Source: Nelumbo lutea
Lineage: Eukaryota; Streptophyta; Magnoliopsida; Proteales; Nelumbonaceae
Direction of reading: 5' to 3'
Assembly (NCBI GenBank): GCA_022828595.1
Contig: JAKGHH010000002.1
Coordinates: forward strand, 42,874,222 to 42,938,221
DNA length: 64,000 nt
Shown one piece after another: positions 43,901-56,200 of the stretch. Both the position numbers and the translations under genes were made by a program. Within the stretch, counting starts at the first letter, position 1. Every line of letters begins with the position of its first letter. The notes below the pieces were generated by a model that saw only the letters and a list, made by a program, of their open reading frames with translations, had not been told where the DNA came from and searched no databases.

Positions 43901-46520
43901 GCAAGCCCAGGGCTTAGATAAGGCTGCAAATCGGGCTAGGTTAGGTTGGGTTAAGTCCAACCCTAAGTTCTAAACCCCCAACCTTAACCTTAACTCAACC
44001 TGACCTTCAATTGGATAGTTAAAATCTTTTCCCCTTTTTGACCTAATGCCTTTTAAAAAAAAATGTATGCAATATCAATCAATGTGAAGATTGTTGTATG
44101 CTTGTAAATGCAGTAAAATAAAAATGCAATCAAACAAATAATAGTACACAAGAAAATAAATATTGCTAGGTAGATAAAGCACACAGATTTTGAGAGGTTC
44201 TGCCAATCCCGGCTCATGTCCTCTACTCATGACCCTCCTGAGATTTTCACTACCACAGACTGACTGAGCTTAATGGTGCCAGTCAAATCAATACAAGTAG
44301 GGCTTTCGGGTGCCTGTTATACCTAGGTAGATTTTCATGGTGCTATCCCTACCAACAACTTAGTGTTCACCTCTTAGAACACCCACAAATTACAAATTAT
44401 AAAATAATATACGTTCAAATACGAATACAAGCCTCTAACTAGGCAGATATAAGCAAATACAAGCAAACTAATATCAATAGCAAGACAAGTAACAAAAATA
44501 AAATAAGCTCAACACTTGAAGAGATTCTCAAACCACTATGAGAAACATATAAGCCTCAAAGGCTACTTGATTTTTTTTTTTTTTTTTTTTACATAAATTG
44601 CTTTAAGCACAGAAAGAATTCTTCTCTTTTCTCAAACTCTTTGCTCTTAGAAAATGCTCCTAGTATTAGCAAATGTAATACCAATAAAGTTTTTCATAGT
44701 TCTTCATCCCTCAAATATTATTTATTTTATAGATGTTGAGACCTTATGACCATTAAAGAGTTGTTGGATTGGCTTCAAGCCACTCTTAGCAATGTTCAGA
44801 ACATAGCCCCAACATATAGAAGGCATACCAAAAGAAGTAACTAGATGTTTAGCCTTTAAATGGTCAAATTTTCACTACTAGTAGCTAGTTGATAAAATTT
44901 GTTAGCCAACTACTAGTCATAGGTGGGAATCTTTTTCTCCATCAATGAATTAATCCCACTCTGTTAAACAACTAATAACTTGATACCAACTTTCGACTGT
45001 GAAGAGCCGTCAACTCATCATTTGTGGCGATCAACTCATGAATAGTGACACCTTATTTTATGCCTTGTCTATTGAAGACGGTTGACTCATGAACAGTGTA
45101 GTTGATTCATCATTTTGGGAAGTTGATTCCTCATTATTAAAAACCTTAAACCTTGCATAAATTCATCCCAATAGTCTAGAAATTTATCCCTTGGGCTTCT
45201 AAAGACTAAATTTAAGTCCAAAAACACTTAACAATCATATCTATTCTAATTATCATTTTCTAAGGTTCAGGTTTATTGAGATTGGTCAATATTAAGTTTG
45301 TTGTGTACGTTCCAAACTTATAATTTACAACTAGTCCTAGACAAGATATAACACAATCAAAACTTCTTGAACTTAAAATCTTTTTTTTTTTCCTTTTAGC
45401 TCATGGTAGTTAAGACTTTCTTTCTAGAGAGATTCATCAAAGAATTAACAACTACTCAATTCTTCGATACTAATTTTGTTTCATTTAGCATTTGTTAATA
45501 ATTTTTAGCTCAACGAAAATAGTTACACACTTAACACAAACCATTAATACTCTCAATGAATTTGTTATCATTGAAACACATGAACACTCTTGCTTTTACT
45601 CCATGCCCTCCATTCTCTGTTGTTGCACTTCATCTTATCAAGCCAGTCTTGTAGTTCATACATCTTTCTGATCATACTAGCCCATTGGCTGTTGTGTATG
45701 TTTTCACCTTCATCTTCTATGCATAGGGTATATCTTCTTTCTGATCATACTAGCCCAGCAAGTCTAGTTGTGTTGGCTCCTCTAGTGGTGGCGGCTGAAC
45801 TAGTATATCTTCTTCAGTTCTTAATTGTTTAACTTTGTGTGGAGGCATCCTACACTTTCTCCGGCCATAACTAGAATTAGATATTCTTGATGTAATCCAA
45901 TAGGGATAAAGATAGACTTAGAGTCTTGGAAGCAAAAAGAAAAACATCATCGAGGAGAACAAGGAATGAGACTTAGCTCTAAGTGGAATGAATATCTAAA
46001 CCCCTTCACATAAGGTCTCCCTATTTACAGAAGTAAGGAGACAAGACTACATGAATGAAGCAAGGATTCCAAAATAATCCTCAACTCGAGTAATGAATGT
46101 TTGGGGACAGATCCTATCTGTTTCTCCCTTTGGGACACATGTCCTTTAAGACCACAAGGTTGTTGGAACACGATCTTGAGCCTCCTCAAAGAGTGACTCA
46201 AGTACAGCTAGTCGTGGTTTTCTTGGGGCACTGATCATGCATCTAGCACCCTTGCCGTATTTGACTTGTCTCACAGTCACAGGACATATATTTTGGTTTT
46301 GAATGCCTCGCGGAGCCAACTAGGTGCAGCCTTACGCGGTGAAGTAGTTTACTCTTGTAAGGCCGTGGGCAACTCACGAGGAATAACATGATCCGACAAG
46401 GCGGCTCACACAATTAAAATAACATGGCCTCATGAGGCTGAGATACCGTGACCTTGCGAGGTAAAAAAGAGATGGCTTCACCTTTACTCCATGCTTCGCC
46501 ATATCTTTTAATTCTTTACC
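43901..46520. other. Unclassified repeat-like intergenic DNA
   Basis: No gene is recognised. Near 43920-44010 there are GGTTAGGTTGGGTTAAGTCC and AACCTTAACCTTAACTC words. Near 44185-44380 is a stretch (GAGAGGTTCTGCCAATCCCG..., GAACACCCACAAATTAC) of the kind seen in plant retroelement leaders. A 22-bp direct repeat TCTTTCTGATCATACTAGCC (plus CA) occurs at 45663 and 45736. A 20-base T run is near 44573. Confidence 0.4.
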
Positions 46521-46523
46521 CTT

Positions 46524-46620
46524 AGGCTATGTTTGGTTTGTAGAAAAAAGTAGGGAAAAAAAGGAAAGGGAAGAAAACCTTTACAAATTTTATATAGATT
46601 TCTCAACAACTCAAGCCCAA
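46524..46620 (+). repeat. MITE family end related to 8608-8732
   Basis: TTAGGCTATGTTTGGTTTGT followed by AGAAAAAAGTAGGG matches the left end of the 8608 element. No clear right end was found. Confidence 0.45.
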
Positions 46621-46828
46621 GTTGGGTCTATCAGGTTGGTTTGGCCATTCCAATTCCCAAGTTGCAGCCTAAAGGGTTTACTTTGAAACACCCTTAATGC
46701 ACAACACGTTCCCCTTCTTGCAATAAAAGGACAATAATCAAGCCTACTCTGGTGTCTAATACCATTCACGTTTCAACAGAAATGACGTGGACATATAGCA
46801 CATATATCATGTGCATAGAAAAAAAGGG

Positions 46829-46990
46829 AAAATGACCGATAACCCCAGGATCAGAATTTAGGCTCAAAGTACATTTGAGGTAGGTGCCAACTCAGAATTG
46901 ATTCCAATTTACAGGCAGGTATGAGTAAATAAAGTGTGATTTTTGTAGCTTCTCAATATTTATAACTTTGCAATAGAAATCAGAAATCTA
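46829..46990 (+). repeat. Dispersed repeat family R1, copy 3
   Basis: Starts GAAAATGACCGATAACCCCA and runs through TCAGAATTGATTCCAATTTA and CAGGCAGGTATGA. It is collinear with the copies at 19337 and 20185 in its first two thirds and lies just past the 3' end of the kelch gene. Confidence 0.55.
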
Positions 46991-47217
46991 CATTAGGCCT
47001 GTCCATACAATAACTGTAGAGGAAATTCTATATTGCCGGTATAATACAAACGGTCTATTACACATTGTGGAGGACCACCTATAAGCAACTTTCAGACTAT
47101 TACTAATTAATGCATTATAGCTTGTCCTTTACTTTAAACATATAATAACTGCATGGGAGGGAGGATAAAAAAATTGGATTGGCTAGGTTAGAATTGGTCA
47201 GAATGAGTATAGAAAAT

Positions 47218-50200
47218 TTATTGTAGGCTCAATTTGGTTCTCCACATTTCTCCAACTACTTTTTTTGGTGATGGATCATCAGGTCCTCTATCTCGCTGGC
47301 CAGACGTGAAGTACAACCATCCATCCCAGAATCCCGCTAGAGTGGTTTTCACACGATAAGGCATCCTTCCAATTACTGACCATTCCTGTAACCATAAAGT
47401 CGTGAAGTTATAACAGAAGCAGAAGTGACAATAGGGACAAAAGTGTAGAGAAATAGATAAAAGGTACTGAAGGGTTTGTCTTTTTCCTATTTATACGTAA
47501 TTGCACATTCAAGAATACAAAACTGAAGGCGTCTGATAACAGATGAAATGGCTGAGCTGAATAACTTCTTTTAGTGAATAAGTTGTCAAGGAGGTTCTGA
47601 GCTCCTTAATGGCTGAAGTTGGGTTCTATTGCTATACCTTCAAATAAAAGACAAAGATTAAGTTATTCAGTTCAACCGTTTCAGCCATTATCAAATGACC
47701 CTTGCATCTCGTTAGTCTGTGCGGGAGGAAAAAAAGGGAACATAACACATCTTGATTAGAACTAAAAGCAGGGCAGACCACCTTGTTTGGAATGGTCAAA
47801 TAGAAACGGTACCCCTCCGAAAGGACAACGGATTGATCATCTCAAATCCAGTTGTTCAATTATTGATTTAATACCTCCCTCCTATTCAAGGATCTCATGA
47901 AGTGGTAGATTTGATTCTAGATCTGTACTGCTCACAATCACGAGTGAACACACCAGTGTTCCATCCACATCAGACCCGCACCGAAGTGTCCGGAGCACTA
48001 GTGTGTTCACTCGTGATTGGATGCATAGCCCATTATATACAGCTTTGCAAGCATCATATCCCAATTTATTTTCTCAAAAAGCAACATACATTTTCCCTGG
48101 GGTAGCACGGAGAATTTCCATTCAAAAAAGGGAAGTATACTTTATTCTACTTCAACTAATCTCATGCATCTGTGTTCCTTGAAATTTGTTGATTATATTT
48201 GTTTAAGTCCATAAAAACATGGATATGAAGCTTCACTTTAGCACATGGGAAGCACTAAAACTGAATAAATAAAATCCTACTCCTAATACACTTGGCTTAA
48301 TAATCCATCATCACATTATCCAATAGCAGAAAGCTCAATATCAATCTTATATGGACTAAAATCCCATTATATTTATATATCCCAGGGGAGAGAAAATGGT
48401 AAAGATAATCTTCATCAATAGGATATCTTATTATAACAAATAAAAGTTATTTATCAAAAAAGAGTTATTATAAATAAAATTGCTGCAAGTTCTCTGGAGC
48501 AACCAAGCGTAGGCAACCAAAGAGCTTTCTAGAGTAGAGAGAGAAGACATGAAAGAATGAATTTGTGTACACCTAGATACAAATTACATATCCAGCATGG
48601 AAGTGGAAAAAAGAGGTCAATGATACAAATTACATATTGAAGGTTGCAAATGGTTATTGTACACCTAGATGAAACTCTTGTACCGAATAAGCATTTAATT
48701 TCAGTGAAGCTTGTAATAATACAAGAGGACCTAAAGGGAAGCAAAGTCCCATGGAACTTTCTCCCATTTTCAGTTTGCTGGGTTGTGCAGAAGGAGAGAT
48801 ATAGCATTGTTTTTGAAGCCAAAGTATCCCTTTCTGATGGTGATCAACAAAACTGAATGGATGTTGATGTGGTGGTTAGGGTATTAAAATTGTTCTCTGT
48901 GGTTCCTATAGACAGCTTCATGAACCACTGGTAGGTATTATTTTTCGAAGCCAGAATGGATACATGTAAATATCGTAGCAAAGCTTCTGTACATGAAATT
49001 TTAGGGTTTCTCACCCTCTTCATATTAATACAAATCATACTTATTTATCAGAAAAAAAAATAAATATATAAATATAGAAGAGGACCTTACCAGTGTATCT
49101 AACTTAAATCTGAAAACTTCTCCAACCAGAATCATCTTCTTGGTTACAGGATGCTTTTGTGTTGTGCCTCCAACAATAACAATAGAATTATTGACTAAAA
49201 CCCATGAAAACTCTATATGAGAGTTAGGTTTTGGCATGGGGGGCAATGTTTTCCACTTCATCTCATCATCAAGCATATAGACATCACCATATTGAACCTG
49301 GAAAGACAAATTGGAAGTTAGAAAATGGCAACGGAAGAAAAAGGAAAAAAATGGAACTTAAAAAAAAAAAAAGAGAAGTAAAAGGGAAGAAATTAGCTAA
49401 AATCTAGAAAGTTGCATTTCTATAAGAGAAATTAAAGCAAATTCTGATACTCCAAAGGATGGGAGTGTATCAGAGTCTTGAAGTAAAATTCTAAATGTAC
49501 TTCGATTTTCTTTAAAAAAAATAACAAATGCATCAACCTTAGGCAAGCAAAAACCAGAATGTGTGACAATCAGGGAAATGGTAAGTTAGCAAGACAAAAA
49601 TGAATTGCAGCTTAAGCTTTAAAACAAGCTGTGGCTAGTTGGTAAAACAAATAAGGCTCTCAACAAACATGATAGAAAGTTAAAAAATTTCATCTTTTCC
49701 TCCCTAGTTCCTAGCCTCAAAGCCAACTGAAACAACTTTCAATATTACAAGACCCCAGATAAGCTGGGACCAACATTGGATTATGGCCTTTCTTTGTTCT
49801 ATCATTTATCAGAATGAAATATCCACACATCAAAATACAAGCAAGAACATCAATTTCCATTCAATTATTTTTCTTGGTTTTGTGCACTCTGAAATACAAT
49901 CTCTAATTAATATGCAGAAAGGATGGCAATGCCAGGACTCGACCCAACTTTAGAACTTATAGAAAACAACATCTATGAGCTCATTGATAATTAACGTAAC
50001 ACCAAAGAACCATATAACAAACCTCATGCCTTCGGGAGCATTTGAAAATAGGTGATCCAGGTTTGGCCATAAAATCACCCTCCTGCCCACCAATAACAAT
50101 AAGCCGATCATCCACCACAATGCAGGCTCTACAAGAAAAATAAACATTAAAATTAGAAATAACGAAGTTAGTTGTTTTAATCCTCTTATAAATGAAACCT

Positions 50201-53200
50201 AAAGAGGCAGTGTTGGCTCCTTCAAAAGGAAACCTATGATCAATCATGCAAGACATGAATAACAATAACAATGGGTAAAAGACTTGAACATACCCCAGGT
50301 TTACAGAATGACTTAAACATACCCTGAGGTTTCAAAATGAACTTAAATATACCTCGTGGGCTGACCCCACTGGACTTAAACATACCCTCCATCGGTAAAA
50401 GTTAAAATATAAACTCATAAAAAAATTAAAATCCTATTTTTCCTATCAAAGTTCTTTAATAGATAAGTCCTTATTTTGAAAATCTGAAACTGCACTTACC
50501 TACAACTGAACAGTCACACCCAATTAGGCTTCTTGCAAATTGAACAATCAGTGAACATGAGTTTGTTTTTCCATGTCTACTGACAAAACCCAGTGCAGAT
50601 ATCATGATGATACAACCATAAAATACACCACCTCAGTTCAACTGAACAGTGAGTAAATACGACTGTTCAACCAGGTGAACCATGATATGCCCACCACCAA
50701 GGTGAACCACAAAACCCAGCTATTCATGATACAGTGGGCCAAACAATCACTAATCTGAAACCTGATGTTTTCTATCAGATTGCACGTTTTCTCATAAGAG
50801 AATACCACTTAAATTGCTCAACCCAGGTAAACCCGAAACCCAGCTCAAACAATAATAACATCATAATACATCAAGAAAAATTATTCTCTTTACCTTTTTT
50901 TCAAATTAAGCTTTTATTACTCACAACCTAATAGTAACAATAGAAAGGCTTCTAAAGGATGGAAATTAGAAACCATACATTAAGAAAATGGTTTTATCTT
51001 CTTGTTAAAGTTTATGCTACAGGATTTCATCAAAAAAAAAAAAAGTTTATGCTACAGGGGTAATATTGTCTTTTTCGTCCTTTGTTTCCTAGTCTAATGT
51101 CATGTGCAACCCTTGGAGAGCTTCCACTCCACACAATGCACACTATCCTTACAGAGAAATCAGCTTTAGCTGTTGCAAGAGGTGGTGGTGGTGGTTGAGG
51201 TACTCATGGAAGAGGTGTGGCTAGAGGTAATGGTCGTGGTGGTGGGGGTGGAAAAGAAAGAGATGGCGGCAAAATTCGTAGCAGACATGGTCAAATCTGG
51301 GAGTGCTCTCATTGTGGTCCTGGATACAGTTAATTTTTGCTATGACTTGCATGGCCCACCCTCTTCTTGGGCCAATCATGCCTTGGTGGAAGTAGTAGGT
51401 GGAAGATGACACCCACTACTAGTTGGCAAGGATAAGGAATTGGTTTCCATCACCCTGAGGAATATGAGAGACTTCACCTATCCTCTTCTTCCAGGACTAC
51501 TGCTACTCTTTGCACATTTAGGTACAGATTGTCTTGTTTCCAGTTCCAAAACCTTGTGTAATTAACTCTGGAGCTTCAAATTGTATGACTAGAACTTTAG
51601 ACTTGTTCATGTCTTTATCCCATCCCCCCACTTTAGACTTGTGTAAAAATAACCATTAATTATTATAATTGATGAAAATGTTGTTATTAACATAATAAAA
51701 ATAAATAAATCAATAAAAAAGTAACAAGATAAATTAAAAACTAACATTCATTTAAAACTAATATAAAACTAATACAAAATTATCTAATAATTATTAGTTG
51801 TATAATTAATTTTTACTTAAATTCCGTTGAAAAATAAAAGTTTAATATAACAGTTAAGTTTAATAAGGATTAATAAAAAGAAAAATCGATAAAATTTATT
51901 AATCTTAAATATAGTTTAATTAATTTAACAATCCTATGAATTACCTTCCCCTCTATTTTGACCTTAACAAAAACCTCCCATATTGTTTTGAAAAAATGGT
52001 GCAAATACCTTCCTTCCATTAACATTCGAAATAGAAAATGTTGATGTAATGCATTAACTTTTTAAATACCAAAATTACTCGTATTCAGATGTAAATTTAC
52101 TAAAGTACCTTAAAAAATGATTTGCTTCCATTTACTTCACTTCAATCTTTTTACCTTACTTCATCCAAAACAAATAGAGAGATTTACTCTTTAAAAGGTC
52201 TCAAGCAAAATAAATTAGTGGAATCGAAGGGTAAAGTTGAAACTTCAAATTGTGTATAGTACCACCTTAACAAATGGTAAGGGTATTTTTGTAACTTCAA
52301 TGTCTTTGTTATTGAAAAGCACAAAAAGGAGGTATTTACACTTTTTTCAAAACTATAGTGGTCAAAACACAATAATGGTTTATAGAATTGTTATAGGAGT
52401 TTTTTCATAATTTTATCTAAAATAATACAAAAATAATTATAGACCTAATAAAGTTTAAAATTAATAAAAAAATTAGCAGTAATATACAAAAAATATAATA
52501 TCTAGACACTTGGTGTCTGTTGTATTTTCTACAATGTTTTGCTTCTCTACTTTCTTTTAAAATTAATAAATTCTTCTTATGAGTTACTCATATATATATA
52601 TATATATACACAAAAAAAAGACAAATTTTATCTAGAGAATAGAAAATTAGCCACTCTCACTAAAACACAACTTGAATTGTGGTCAAATAAACTAGACATA
52701 ACCCAAAAATATAATGCTTCAATTGAACTTAGAGCTTCTTCCTCAAATTTTTCTTAATAAAACTCGTGCAATGCACATGTCCCCACTTGTGTTATAGTAA
52801 GACTAAATATATCCACATAAAGGCTAGGCATTATGAAATAATGAAAATATAAGTAATCAAGTTCATATAATTAAACATGGTCAAAAGAGTACATTTGTGC
52901 CAAGAAACTTGGAGAAAATAATTATCATTACCTATCAAACCATTTGGAGAAAATAGTCACAGTAATTTATATCACAATCAGCATACTATTTGTTAGAAAA
53001 GATGGAACACAAACCTGTGGGGCCCCCCACGGGGAATGGGCACTTCATTTCGCCACTGTTTCTCCAATGCTTTTCCATTCTTTACAGCAATACTCCAATG
53101 CTCTAACCCAGGTGTATGGCGATTCTCCTTGCTGCCACCCATTACGTGTAACCTACCTCTCCAAATTTGAGTTGCTGGGGCATACCTACAGATAGATATA

Positions 53201-56200
53201 TTGAAAGCTTTCATTCAAGAATCTAGATCTAAAAATGCAACTTTTCAAGACCTGACAATCAATATGGATCTAACAGCTTATAAAAATGTGCATCAGACAT
53301 TACAAATCGCTACAAAATCTAGAACACAAATAGAAAATAGTGTAATGAAGACCACCCAAAAAGTTTAGTATCTATTAAAAGAATATCGAACATATCATAT
53401 GTATGTGTGTGTGTGTATAAGGGCTCTTCTTGCTCAAAACCCCCTTCCCATTTTTTCTCAATTTTTTGATTTTTTTCCCTATTTTTCCCTCAAAGAGTAA
53501 TGAACCGCGTCTTCATATTCATTCACATCAAACGAGAAGCCTTTTGTTTCCTCACATCTCCCTACCATGTCAGTTACTCTCTCCATTAAGAAGATGCAAG
53601 TCTCAAGCTAAGAGACCCTTTGTCTTCTCTCAAATCTTGTGTTAGCAGAGGTCGAATACAGCCATTGTCATAATGTTTTCTTCTCTCAAATTGGCATACA
53701 GACGAAAGAAATAGGATATGATACCCTTCATAAAACGTTCTAAGGCCCAGAAGAGAGGGCATTTGTAGGTCAGGTAGATGTTGAGTACAGCCATTTTCCT
53801 AATACTTTTGGGCTTTAAGTTTCAAAAATCTTTTGGCAGTGTGGCCTCATAATTTCAGAAGGCTTTTTTAGGTCAGTTCTCTTCACTAAATGCCTCATTA
53901 TCTGTTCTTGCATCTTCCTCAATGGGGTTTTCTTTCTTCTTCCTAAAATATTTTGTATTTTTGGCTGGTTGACCATAGAAACACACGAATCTAATAGAGA
54001 GATCATCAAAATGCCTAGATGAAGATGGTTTTGCCAACAAAAACTTCATCTAAGAATTTTGCTTTAAACAATGGCCAATCAACCACCTAAAAATTTGCAG
54101 GGAGCAGCGATTTTGATCTGCTCTTTTGTTCTAGCGCCTTCCCCTTTTGACACATTTTATTTTCCTCTTCACAGCAACCATTGTTGCATCCATGGAGAGG
54201 ACATCTTATTTCTGAAAAAAAAAAAGCAAGTCTAATGCCCTATTTTTTCCATTATTTAACCTGGCATTAGTTTTCTTTGTTTAAGTTAGGGTTTAGATTT
54301 TTTGATAATTTCTTAGAGTTTCGATTTAAGTTCACTTTTCATGGATGGTAATATAAATCATTGCAGAGTTTACTTAAATTTCAGTGGTTCTACAATGCAA
54401 TAAGCAGAGAAGTAAAAGAGAAAACAAAGACTATCAATGTTTGGATGGAACCCTCCTAATCCAACAATCAACATAAACTTTGATTAGTTGATGCCTCAGT
54501 GAGACAACATCGGGAATCAGCAGTTGGATGTGTAGCCAGGAACCACCATGGAAAAATATAAGGAAAGTTGCAAGACCCTTAAAATCAAACAATTTTCATT
54601 TTTAAAACACATTAAAAATGAAAATTTAAAAATAAAATCAAACATATTCAAGCATGTAAAACTCTCAATCTCTTTATTTTTTCCCACTGCACTACTTCAA
54701 ATAGTTAAATGTGATGCTTTGCATTCTTAATTCTATGAGCTGCCTTTGTACCAAGCCCCTCGAGGAAAGCCCAAACAAGTTCATGTTAGGCATGCCTAGG
54801 CACACCAGGCACACACCTTTTCAAAGTGATGTGCCTAAGGGCCTAGGCAAGTCGCATACCTTAAAATGCACCTCACCTGTGCACCTAGGCACACCTTTTA
54901 AACCACTGGGCTCTATATGCTAAGTCTATTTTTTCCTTCTCATTGTTTTAATTTTCTTAACATTTGCAGTTTGCCTCCAGTCAAGCAAGTGCTTCATTTG
55001 GTGCCTACTCTCCCAGGTGCTAGGAGGCCCACCCTAGCACTTTAGTGTCACCTAACAAGCTAACACTTTTAAGTACATTTACAGTGCATAATAATTAATG
55101 GATTGGGCATAAGATTAAATATCTTGCTTAATGTATTAACATGATTGGTAATTGTTTTATTGAAAGGTCGAAAAATGCTTCCATCAGGTCAAGAGGATAT
55201 GATAATAATTAAGATGGACAACTATAAACAAAGTAAGGAGCCAGTGCTTGATTCAATGGTAAAATAAGCATGGGTTTGAGTCTGAGAATGGTCACTTTGT
55301 AAGGAAAGAAAGAAAAAAAAAAGCCAAAAATTAGCTCCATATCCATTCTACCCTAAATGATATCTGTTAAGTTCTTTTCTAAAGATGATTGGATGGATAT
55401 TATTCTTAACCCCTATTTTGATAATGGTTCTCATTGTGTAGAGAAGCTCATTTATTTCTCTTTTACCCTTAATTTCATCCCTTTTGTATAATATTACCTC
55501 TCGCATGTCAAAAGAGAGATAAAAACTATATTCTTCATTATTGAATAAAAAATAATGCTTTACATGATTTTGGAATAAAAGGTAAAAAAACTACCATACA
55601 CTTATCTAAATCGTGACCATGAAGCATACCTGGGTACTGGTAAAGGGGGCAACTTCCCCCACTGTTTTGTCTCTGTGTCCAGCACATATGAACGAGTTAT
55701 CGGCCCTCTGCATTGTGGACCATATTGTCCACTGACTATGTAGATGTATCTCCCATCTGATGCCACTCCTAAATGTGAATGAGCCATTTCCTTTGGCATA
55801 TCAATCCTTCCACCCATGTATTGTCCGTAAAGTTATAGACATCAACATGAGAATGCACCTATAAGGTAAAAACATAAAGAATAAACAGAAAACAGCCAAG
55901 GTCAACTGATTATGTAGAGTTTATGTATTAAAGAAACTAAAACTACAACCACATCAATTGCTCATTGACAGGAAGACAAGAATCACTAAAATTAGGTGGA
56001 GAGCTACAACAATCCATCAAAAGCATTTATTATTTTAATGTTTTAGTTGAAAAGAACCATCACTTAAACCAGAAGCTCATCTGTGTAGAACTTAGGAATA
56101 CCCTATCATGTCTATTTTGATCACTTCAGAAAAAAAACAATAGTGATCTAAAAAATAAAATAAAAAGAAAATCAAGTGGAGAGCTACAACAATCCATCAA

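Noticed and set aside
45590..45832. 80-codon Leu-rich frame
   Set aside because: Contains a 22-bp direct repeat and no domain. Probably decayed retroelement sequence.
53815..54009. 64-codon minus-strand frame in the kelch intron
   Set aside because: No similarity recognised, not conserved in phase with the kelch exons, and within a repeat-rich intron.
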